Shown here: piece by piece, positions 57,792 through 64,000 of the stretch
How the letters are laid out: the number at the start of each line of letters is the position of its first letter
How positions within the stretch are numbered: the stretch's first letter is position 1
NCBI GenBank assembly: GCA_041545745.1
Contig: CP168152.1
Location: 1,920,001-1,984,000, forward strand
Length of the DNA stretch: 64,000 bases
Source of the DNA: Stenotrophomonas indicatrix
Lineage (GTDB): Bacteria; Pseudomonadota; Gammaproteobacteria; Xanthomonadales; Xanthomonadaceae
Direction: 5' to 3'
The notes under the pieces: generated by a model
Database searches by the model: none
What the model was told of the DNA's origin: nothing
What the model saw: only the letters and a program-made list of their open reading frames with translations
Translations under genes and position numbers: made by a program

Positions 57792-58702
57792 TCGCACGCG
57801 CCTTCGCGCCCGCGTCGGTGGCCAACGTGGCCGTGGGCTTCGACATCCTGGGCCACGCCATCGCCGGTATCGGCGATACGGTGAGCGTGCGCCGCATCGA
57901 CGAACCACGGGTGCGCATCGACGCCATCCGCGGCAGTGCGGTGGAGCTGCCGCTGGAAGCCGCCGGCAACACCGCTGGCGCGGCGCTGATCGCGCTGCGG
58001 GCGGCGCTGGGGCTGGGCTTCGGCTTCGCCATCGAGATCGACAAGGGCATTCCCTTCGGCTCCGGCATGGGCGGATCGGCGGCCTCCTGCGTGGCCGCAC
58101 TGGTGGCGGCCAATGCACTGTTGGACGTACCGCTGTCGCGTGAGGCGCTGTATCCGTTCGCAGTGGATGGCGAAGCGGTGGCCAGCGGTGGCCGCCATGG
58201 CGACAACGTCGGCCCGCTGCTGTTGGGAGGTGTGGCGTTGTGCACGGCCGATCGTCTGGTGCCGGTTCCGGTGCCGGCCAGCTGGCACAGCCTGCTGGTA
58301 CATCCACATGCGGTGCTGGAAACCCGGCGTGCGCGGCAGGCGCTGCAGGGCAGCTATGCATTGGGCGAATTCGTTGCGCAGAGCGCCAACCTGGCGCTGG
58401 TATTGAGTGGATGCCATCGCAGCGATGCATCGCTGGTGCGCGCCGGCCTGCGTGACGTGCTGGTCGAACCGCGGCGGGCGGGCCTGATCGTTGGCTTCGG
58501 TGCGGCGCGTGATGCCGCACTGGCTGCAGGCGCGATGGGCGCAGGCATTTCCGGCGCCGGGCCCAGTGTATTTGCCTGGTTCGAAGATGCAGACCAGGCG
58601 CGCGCGGCAGCGCAGCCGGTGCGTGCGGCCTTCGCCGCTGCCGGCTTCAACAGTGATGCCTGGATCTCGCCGTTGGATGCACCCGGAGCCCGCCTGTGCT
58701 GA
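57788..58702 (+). CDS. thrB: Homoserine kinase
   Basis: 304 residues, GHMP kinase: [20 protein letters not shown], the ATP-binding loop [25 protein letters not shown], and [19 protein letters not shown] near the end. It phosphorylates homoserine to O-phosphohomoserine. The GTG at 57788 overlaps the thrA TGA, so it is translationally coupled. Confidence 0.97.
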   Translation: MIARAFAPASVANVAVGFDILGHAIAGIGDTVSVRRIDEPRVRIDAIRGSAVELPLEAAGNTAGAALIALRAALGLGFGFAIEIDKGIPFGSGMGGSAASCVAALVAANALLDVPLSREALYPFAVDGEAVASGGRHGDNVGPLLLGGVALCTADRLVPVPVPASWHSLLVHPHAVLETRRARQALQGSYALGEFVAQSANLALVLSGCHRSDASLVRAGLRDVLVEPRRAGLIVGFGAARDAALAAGAMGAGISGAGPSVFAWFEDADQARAAAQPVRAAFAAAGFNSDAWISPLDAPGARLC

Positions 58703-58731
58703 ACTTTTCCTCCCTACCGGATATCGATCCC

Positions 58732-60021
58732 ATGCAATTCGTTTCGACCCGTGGCCAGTCGCCGGCTGTTGGACTCAGTGCGGCCATCGCCGCCGGTCTC
58801 GCGCCCGATGGCGGGCTGTACGTTCCGCAGGCGCTGCCGGCGCCGCGCACGCTGCAGGCCGGTGCGACCCTGGCCGACACCGCCGCTGACCTGCTGGCGC
58901 CTTTCTTCGACGGGGATGCGCTGGCCGATGCCTTGCCATCGATCTGCCGTGAGGCCTTCGATTTCCTCGTGCCATTGCGCGCGCTGCGCAACAGCAATGA
59001 CTACGTGCTGGAGCTGTTCCATGGGCCGACAGCGGCGTTCAAGGACATCGGCGCGCGCTTCCTCGCCGGTGTGCTGTCGCGGCTGCAGGCCGGCAAGGGC
59101 CGCGATCTGACCATCGTCGTGGCCACTTCCGGTGACACTGGTGCGGCGGTGGCGGCGGCCTTCCATCGGCAGCCCGGTGTACGCGTGGTGGTGCTGTATC
59201 CCGATGGGCGGGTGTCGCCGCGACAGGCGCATCAGCTCGGCTGCTTCGGCGACAACATCCAGGCGCTGCGGGTGGCCGGTTCGTTCGATGATTGCCAGGC
59301 GATGGTGAAGCAGGCGCTGGCCGACCGTGATCTGCAGGCGCAGGTGCCGCTGAGCTCAGCCAACAGCATCAGCCTGGGTCGGCTGCTGCCGCAGATGAGC
59401 TATTACGCGCATGCGGCGCTGACCCATCACGCGCAGCATCAACGGCGCTTGAACCTGGTGGTGCCCACCGGAAATCTCGGCAACGCGATGGCGGCGGTGT
59501 TGGTACGCGCGCTGGGCGTGCCGATCGGGCAGATCGTGCTGGCGACCAATGCCAATGCGGTGCTGCCACGCTACTTCGGTGGAGATCAGTACCGGCCGGC
59601 GGCCAGCATTGCGACCGTGGCCAACGCCATGGATGTCGGCGCGCCCAGCAATTTCGAGCGGCTGCGCTGGCTGTACCAGGGCGACGATGCCGAATTGCGC
59701 GCAGCGTTCCGCGCCTTCGCAGTGGATGACGTGACCATTCGCGCGACCATCGCCAGCGCCCATGCCAGCGACGGTGAACTGTTCTGCCCACACACGGCCA
59801 CGGCGGTGAAGGTGCTGCAGGATCTGCGCGTGGGTGGCGCCAAGGGCGACTGGGCGGTGGTTGCTACCGCGCACCCGGCCAAGTTCGAGGCGGTGGTGGA
59901 ACCGTTGATCGGCGAAGCCGTGGCGGTGCCGCCGGCATTGGACGCGCTGCTGCAGCGTCCAGCGCATGCCGAGCCGTTGGCGGCTGATTACGCAGGGTTG
60001 CGCGAGGTGTTGTTGCGTTGA
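58732..60021 (+). CDS. thrC: Threonine synthase
   Basis: 429 residues, PLP enzyme making threonine from O-phosphohomoserine. It begins MQFVSTRGQSP, has DGGLYVP, the PLP-Lys motif HGPTAAFKDIGARFL at about 97-111, VVATSGDTGAAV, and PTGNLGNAMAA. ATG 58732 was chosen because family proteins begin at this phrase; an upstream in-frame GTG (58696) lies inside thrB. Last gene of the thr operon. Confidence 0.97.
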   Translation: MQFVSTRGQSPAVGLSAAIAAGLAPDGGLYVPQALPAPRTLQAGATLADTAADLLAPFFDGDALADALPSICREAFDFLVPLRALRNSNDYVLELFHGPTAAFKDIGARFLAGVLSRLQAGKGRDLTIVVATSGDTGAAVAAAFHRQPGVRVVVLYPDGRVSPRQAHQLGCFGDNIQALRVAGSFDDCQAMVKQALADRDLQAQVPLSSANSISLGRLLPQMSYYAHAALTHHAQHQRRLNLVVPTGNLGNAMAAVLVRALGVPIGQIVLATNANAVLPRYFGGDQYRPAASIATVANAMDVGAPSNFERLRWLYQGDDAELRAAFRAFAVDDVTIRATIASAHASDGELFCPHTATAVKVLQDLRVGGAKGDWAVVATAHPAKFEAVVEPLIGEAVAVPPALDALLQRPAHAEPLAADYAGLREVLLR

Positions 60022-60036
60022 TTGGAAATCTCTGCG

Positions 60037-60104
60037 GTTGCCGGGCGCTGGCCGGCATCGGCAGACGTCTGGGTCATGGGTAGTGCCGGCCGCTGGCCGG
60101 CAAC
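60037..60104. repeat. SMAG copies after the thr operon
   Basis: A GCCGG/CCGGC hairpin (60037-60059) and a full GTAGTGCCGGCCGCTGGCCGGC element from 60080, between convergent thrC and the Fnr-type gene. The pair could mark the shared transcript end; no T tract is present. Confidence 0.75.
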
Positions 60105-60123
60105 CCCAGCAACGTCAGGGCGC

Positions 60124-60876
60124 TCAGCCCTGCACTTCACCGGCCAGCGTGCGCAGGCCATCCTCGTCGAGGATCTCAACCACGTTCAGATGGGGCAGGG
60201 CGATCAACCCCTGCTGGCGCAGCTTGGTGAAGGTACGGCTGACCGTCTCCATGGTCAGGCCCAGATGATCGGCAATGTCGCCGCGGCCCATCGGCAGCGA
60301 AACGCGCAGGCCATCTCCGCCCAGCTTGGCCTCGCGCGCGGCCAGGCGAAGCAGGAAATCAGCAAGTTTTTCCGCCGGTTGCAGGCGTGCCAGCGCCAAG
60401 GCGGCATCCTGCGCGGCATCCAGCTCCTGGCAGGCGCGCTGCAGCAGCTTGCGCTCGAGGTGCGGATAGCGGGCGCGCAGGCCCTTCATCTGCGGCAGGG
60501 CGACGCGGCACACGCGGCTGTCGGCGATGGCCTCGATGTCGTAGCGATGGTGGTCGCTGCCGCTCAGGCCCAGGTAATCACCAGGCAGCACGAAGCCATT
60601 GATCTGCCGGCGGCCATCGGCAAGCGTGCGCACCAGTCGCAGCGCACCGCCGGTCAATGTATAGACATGCTGGCGCTCTTCGCCGCTGCGGGCGAGGGTG
60701 CTGCCCATCGTCACCTGCTGCGACACGGTCACCTGTTCCAGCGCCTGCACCTCATCGGGCGACAGCGCAGAGCACACCGCCAGGTGGCGTACCGAGCAGT
60801 GCAGGCAGTCCAGCGTGGCGCAGGACGGCGCGGCGGGGTCGTTGGTGGCGGGCGGAGCGCCGGAAGGCCGGGACAT
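60124..60876 (-). CDS. Fnr-type Crp-family regulator
   Basis: 250 residues. The N-terminus carries a cysteine cluster C19, C24, C27, C35 and a further Cys at about 118 (DSRVCRV), the set expected for a 4Fe-4S oxygen sensor, although the C27-C35 spacing (seven residues) is wider than in E. coli FNR (five). A cNMP-like barrel and C-terminal HTH (DIADHLGLTMETVSRTFTKLRQQGLI) with the FNR-type E..SR recognition helix follow. It lies divergent to hisS. Likely role: anaerobic/microaerobic gene control. Confidence 0.9.
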   Translation of the reverse strand: MSRPSGAPPATNDPAAPSCATLDCLHCSVRHLAVCSALSPDEVQALEQVTVSQQVTMGSTLARSGEERQHVYTLTGGALRLVRTLADGRRQINGFVLPGDYLGLSGSDHHRYDIEAIADSRVCRVALPQMKGLRARYPHLERKLLQRACQELDAAQDAALALARLQPAEKLADFLLRLAAREAKLGGDGLRVSLPMGRGDIADHLGLTMETVSRTFTKLRQQGLIALPHLNVVEILDEDGLRTLAGEVQG

Positions 60877-61015
60877 GTTGCGTGGGCGTATCGCGGGCGG
60901 GGGAGGGCTTTATGATACTTCAAGCGGCCGTTGGACCCCTTATCTGCGGCTGAGCGATGCGGGGCGCTAGAATGTCGCCCCCTCCCACGTCCCCGATTCC
61001 GCAGGAGCTCCGCCC

Positions 61016-62413
61016 GTGATCAAGCCCCGTACCCCGCCCGGCACCCTTGAACTGCTGCCGCGCGAGCAGATTGCGTTCCAGCGCATGCTGGACGTCATCC
61101 GCCGCAACTACGAGCGCTTCGGGTTCCTGCCGGTGGAGACGCCGGTGTTCGAGCTGTCCGATGTGCTGCTGACCAAGTCCGGCGGCGAGACCGAGCGCCA
61201 GGTGTATTTCGTGCAGTCCACCGGCGCGCTGGCCAACGCCGCCGAATCCGGCGACCGTTCGCTGCCGGAGATGGCACTGCGCTTCGACCTGACCGTGCCG
61301 CTGGCGCGGTACGTGGCCGAGCACGAACACGAGCTGACCTTCCCGTTCCGCCGCTACCAGATGCAGCGCGTCTACCGCGGTGAGCGTGCGCAGCGCGGCC
61401 GCTTCCGCGAGTTCTACCAGTGCGACATCGACGTGATCGGCAAGGACAGCCTGAGCGTGCGTTACGACGCCGAAGTGCTGGCGGTCATCCACGCGGTGTT
61501 TGCCGAACTGCGCATCGGTGACTTCAGCATCCAGTTGAACAACCGCAAGCTGCTGCGCGGCTTCTTCGAAAGCCTCGGCGTGGCCGAGGGCGAGCGCCAG
61601 CTGGCGGTACTGCGCGAAGTGGACAAGCTGGACAAGCGTGGCCCTGACTACGTGCGCGAGACGCTGGTGGGCGAGGGCTTCGGTATTCCGGCCAAACAGG
61701 TCGAGAAGATCCTGGCCTTCGTCGCCGTGCGTTCGCAGGGTCATGCCGATGCGCTGGCGCAGCTGGCAGCACTGGAAGCCGGTGCCGGTTCGTCGGAGAT
61801 CCTGCGTGCCGGCGTGGCCGAGCTTCGCGAAGTGCTGCAGCTGGTGCAGGCGCTGGGCGTGCCGGAAAGCGCGTACTGCCTGAACTTCTCCATTGCACGT
61901 GGCCTGGATTACTACACCGGCACGGTGTACGAGACCACGCTGACCGACCACCCGCAGATCGGTTCGATCTGTTCCGGTGGCCGTTATGAAGACCTGGCCA
62001 GCCACTACAGCAAATCCAAGCTGCCGGGTGTGGGCATTTCCATCGGCCTGTCGCGCCTGTTCTGGCAGCTGCGCGAAGCCGGCCTGATCGAGGGCATCGA
62101 GGCCAGCAGCGTGCAGGCGCTGGTAGCGCTGATGGACGAGCAGGGCATGCCGCAGTCGCTGGACATTGCCCGCCGCCTGCGCGCCGGTGGCATCAACACC
62201 GAAGTGCAGATGGAGCCGAAGAAGATCGGCAAGCAGTTCCAGTACGCGGCCAAGGCGGGTATCCGTTTCGTGGTGCTGGCTGGCGAAGACGAACTGGCGC
62301 GCGGCGTGGTGGCGGTGAAGGACTTGCTGCGCGAGCAGCAGTTCGAGATCTCGCGCGACGAACTGGCCAGCACGCTGCAGGTGGAGCTGGAGCAGTCGCG
62401 GGTCATGGCGTGA
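61016..62413 (+). CDS. hisS: Histidyl-tRNA synthetase
   Basis: 465 residues, class II aaRS. The motifs are: [25 protein letters not shown] opening ([12 protein letters not shown]), motif 2 [29 protein letters not shown], HisA region [15 protein letters not shown], and motif 3 [15 protein letters not shown]. It charges tRNA-His. GTG 61016 has GCAGGAG upstream. The downstream lipoprotein gene overlaps the stop. Confidence 0.97.
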   Translation: MIKPRTPPGTLELLPREQIAFQRMLDVIRRNYERFGFLPVETPVFELSDVLLTKSGGETERQVYFVQSTGALANAAESGDRSLPEMALRFDLTVPLARYVAEHEHELTFPFRRYQMQRVYRGERAQRGRFREFYQCDIDVIGKDSLSVRYDAEVLAVIHAVFAELRIGDFSIQLNNRKLLRGFFESLGVAEGERQLAVLREVDKLDKRGPDYVRETLVGEGFGIPAKQVEKILAFVAVRSQGHADALAQLAALEAGAGSSEILRAGVAELREVLQLVQALGVPESAYCLNFSIARGLDYYTGTVYETTLTDHPQIGSICSGGRYEDLASHYSKSKLPGVGISIGLSRLFWQLREAGLIEGIEASSVQALVALMDEQGMPQSLDIARRLRAGGINTEVQMEPKKIGKQFQYAAKAGIRFVVLAGEDELARGVVAVKDLLREQQFEISRDELASTLQVELEQSRVMA

Positions 62414-62706
62414 AGCCTGCCGCCGCAGGGGCGCTGATGCTGCTCCTGCTGGCGGGCTGCCAGAGCGATCCGGCGCTGCGCAGCACCCGGATCGGCCCGG
62501 CGCACTACCAGCTGGTGGTTGATCGCTGCCATGTGATCGACCGGGCGCAGCTGGAGCGGGATCTGCAGGCCCTGGCCGCGCGTGCGTGCCCGGGCCGGGC
62601 AGGAGCGCTGCAGAACCTGCAGTCCCATCCCAGCCGGCAGGGCAGCCTGTTCGGTGAATGCCTGCGGCGCGGCGCGCTGCAGGCGGAGGTCCGCTGTCCG
62701 CCCTGA
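62410..62706 (+). CDS. Small lipoprotein, unknown function
   Basis: 98 residues. Type II signal peptide with lipobox LLAGC (Cys 17). After cleavage the remaining domain has four further Cys (about 41, 60, 80, 96), possibly two disulfides. The start GTG overlaps the hisS TGA, so the two are coupled. The family is not recognised. Confidence 0.75.
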   Translation: MKPAAAGALMLLLLAGCQSDPALRSTRIGPAHYQLVVDRCHVIDRAQLERDLQALAARACPGRAGALQNLQSHPSRQGSLFGECLRRGALQAEVRCPP

Positions 62707-62734
62707 TCGGGGTCACGTACATCGCAGCATCCGA

Positions 62735-62763
62735 ACGCCCACCGCCCGGTGGGCGTTTTCGTT
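62735..62763 (+). terminator. Rho-independent terminator of hisS operon
   Basis: ACGCCCACC/GGTGGGCGT stem with a 4-nt loop, followed by TTTTCGTTT. The only textbook intrinsic terminator seen in the window. Confidence 0.92.
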
Positions 62764-62779
62764 TCCGCCGCTCGGTTCC

Positions 62780-62820
62780 GGGGTCAGATCCGTTTCCCCT
62801 GGGAAAACGGATCTGACCCC
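62780..62820. repeat. GGGGTCAG-type palindrome
   Basis: GGGGTCAGATCCGTTT and AAACGGATCTGACCCC arms, nearly perfect, with a short CCCCTGGG core. It is related to the copies at 13012 and 13065, and lies right after the hisS terminator. Confidence 0.75.
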
Positions 62821-62833
62821 ATGGCCTCTCGGT

Positions 62834-62882
62834 TTGACGCGCCGCGCAAGAATGCGCTAATGTACTAACACGCTATTACATT
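62834..62882 (+). promoter_or_regulatory. his operon promoter and HisR-type operator
   Basis: TTGACG at 62834-62839 as -35 and TAATGT or CTAATG near 62857-62863 as -10. A 24-bp operator (62859-62882) with symmetric arms AATGTA and TACATT, plus inner TA half-sites, overlaps the -10. The YerC-like TrpR-family gene starts 18 bp further on. Confidence 0.75.
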
Positions 62883-62900
62883 GATGCAAGAGTCCTGCCC

Positions 62901-63209
62901 GTGAAAGCCCGCCCCGACATCGCCGCCAAAGACCCGCAAGCCGATCTGGACGCCCTGGCCCAGGCCTTTGCTGCCCTGCGCGAGCCGGAACAGGTGGTCG
63001 CGTTCCTGCGTGACCTGTGCACGCCGGCCGAACTGGAAGCCATGGCCGACCGCTGGAAGGTGGTGCCGCTGCTGCAGCAGGGCGTGCCGTACCGCGAGAT
63101 CCACGAGCGCACCGGCGTCAGCGTGACTACCACCGGACGGGTGGCACGCACGCTCGAGCATGGCCATCGAGGCTATGCCGCCGCCGTCGACCGCCTTGCT
63201 TCGCGCTGA
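62901..63209 (+). CDS. TrpR/YerC-family repressor, probable his regulator
   Basis: 102 residues, the TrpR/YerC fold: FLRDLCTPAELEAMADRWKVVPLLQQGVPYREIHERTGVSVTTTGRVARTLEHG with its helix-turn-helix. In Xanthomonadales this gene heads the his operon and is the predicted repressor HisR. GTG 62901 is the start; the upstream palindrome is its probable binding site. It precedes hisG by 33 bp. Confidence 0.85.
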   Translation: MKARPDIAAKDPQADLDALAQAFAALREPEQVVAFLRDLCTPAELEAMADRWKVVPLLQQGVPYREIHERTGVSVTTTGRVARTLEHGHRGYAAAVDRLASR

Positions 63210-63242
63210 TCCGCGCCCGTTCCGAACTTCGAGACCTCCCCC

Positions 63243-64000
63243 ATGAGTGCAACCCAGGCAGCGCCGGCGCGAGACCGGCTGCGTATCGCCATCCAGAAGA
63301 GTGGCCGGCTGGCCGAGCCCGCCCGCAACCTGCTCAGCGCCTGTGGCCTGAGCTGGCGCGAGAGTCGCGACAAGCTGTTCTGCTATGGCGAATCGTTGCC
63401 GGTGGACCTGTTGCTGGTGCGCGACGACGACATCCCCGGCCTGATTGCCGATGGCGTCTGCGACCTGGGCATCGTCGGCCGCAACGAACTGGACGAACAG
63501 GCCGCCGCGCGTCGCCAGATCGGCCTGGCCGACGCCTACCAGGCATTGCGTGGGCTGGGCTTCGGTCAGTGCCGGTTGATGCTGGCGGTGCCGGAAGAGT
63601 GGCAATGGCAGGGGCCGGCACAACTGACCGGTACCCGCATCGCCACCAGCTACCCGGCCATCCTCAAGCAGTGGCTGGCCGCGCAGGGCGTGGATGCGCA
63701 GGTGGTGGAGCTGTCCGGCTCGGTGGAGATCGCGCCGCGCCTGGGCACCGCCGACCTGATCTGTGACCTGGTCTCCAGCGGCGCCACCCTGCGTGCCAAC
63801 CAGCTCACCCCGGTGCACAACCTGCTCGACAGCGAAGCCGTGCTGGCCGGTGCGGTACGCGTTCCCGATGATGCGCGCGGCGCACTGCGCAGCATGCTGC
63901 TGCGCCGCTTGGACGGTGTGGTGCAGCGACAGGACCGCAAGCTGCTGATGTTCCGCGCCAGCGAGGACCGCGTCGACGCGCTGGCGCAACTGCTGGCCGA
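63243..64000 (+). CDS. hisG: ATP phosphoribosyltransferase, partial at window end
   Basis: 252 codons without a stop to the window end. It starts ATG 63243 and reads [78 protein letters not shown], and [18 protein letters not shown], all HisG motifs. It catalyses the first step of histidine synthesis. Length beyond 250 residues and the C-terminal tail point to the long form. The remaining his genes should follow outside. Confidence 0.96.
   Translation, partial: MSATQAAPARDRLRIAIQKSGRLAEPARNLLSACGLSWRESRDKLFCYGESLPVDLLLVRDDDIPGLIADGVCDLGIVGRNELDEQAAARRQIGLADAYQALRGLGFGQCRLMLAVPEEWQWQGPAQLTGTRIATSYPAILKQWLAAQGVDAQVVELSGSVEIAPRLGTADLICDLVSSGATLRANQLTPVHNLLDSEAVLAGAVRVPDDARGALRSMLLRRLDGVVQRQDRKLLMFRASEDRVDALAQLLA

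Overview
The window is a high-GC gammaproteobacterial chromosome segment, most likely from Stenotrophomonas (S. maltophilia complex, Xanthomonadaceae). Supporting signs are the many short palindromes that start with GTAG (SMAG-type REP elements typical of S. maltophilia), a thr operon and the start of a his operon in Xanthomonadales style, an oleate hydratase, a GlxA-type regulator and a TonB receptor-rich metabolism. It is ordinary chromosome rather than prophage or ICE. No transposase, integrase, rRNA or CRISPR array was seen. The first 3 kb is the only part that looks recently rearranged: a truncated gene, an orphan lower-GC gene and a duplicated gene tail.

Layout. 1-5441: gene tail, small membrane protein, 3-hydroxybutyrate dehydrogenase, orphan unknown gene, CheW-like protein, ArsR/SRPBCC pair with an SRPBCC remnant, GNAT. 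5536-9997: oleate hydratase, SDR with divergent AraC regulator, TetR. 10088-12931: two membrane proteins and a GlxA-type regulator. 13247-23834: a long co-directional sulfur cluster (TonB receptor, FMN reductase, DUF3088, LLM monooxygenase, NtaA/SnaA/DszA-type monooxygenase, M20 deacylase, GNAT, fused ABC permease-ATPase, solute-binding protein). 23980-27493: Imm1-like gene and a discoidin/six-hairpin glycosidase. 27607-34651: LysR with quinone reductase, HTH protein, MBL hydrolase with TetR, TetR with DUF418, APH-type kinase. 34652-35234: dense inverted-repeat DNA. 35235-41869 (minus): EamA, murB, pyrD, methyltransferase, DUF4190, SDR, ALDH7. 42055: tRNA-Arg(CCT). 42963-50263: two divergent signalling units, one a hybrid kinase-CheR-CheB-kinase operon. 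50346-54925: BLUF protein, BigR-like repressor with YeeE/YedE sulfur transporters, Ntn hydrolase, AraC, EamA. 55064-60021: thrL-thrA-thrB-thrC. 60124 onward: Fnr-type regulator, hisS, lipoprotein, TrpR/YerC-like repressor and hisG, which runs off the end.

The most interesting system is the 15.9-23.8 kb operon. Its enzymes and transporter match, function for function, the Bacillus subtilis yxe/ytm operons that recover cysteine from S-modified cysteines by N-acetylation, flavin-dependent C-S cleavage and deacetylation. Here the operon has a TonB receptor, a second LLM enzyme, a DUF3088 protein and a one-chain permease-ATPase. Several local control circuits can be read directly: a TetR palindrome in front of two adjacent genes, TetR self-operators at 31.1 and 31.9 kb, a BigR-type palindrome, a thr leader peptide that looks leaderless, and a his-operon operator upstream of the YerC-like gene. 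SMAG elements are tightly fitted to genes: four genes take their stop codon from the GTAG end, and one element is read in frame inside the M20 deacylase gene.
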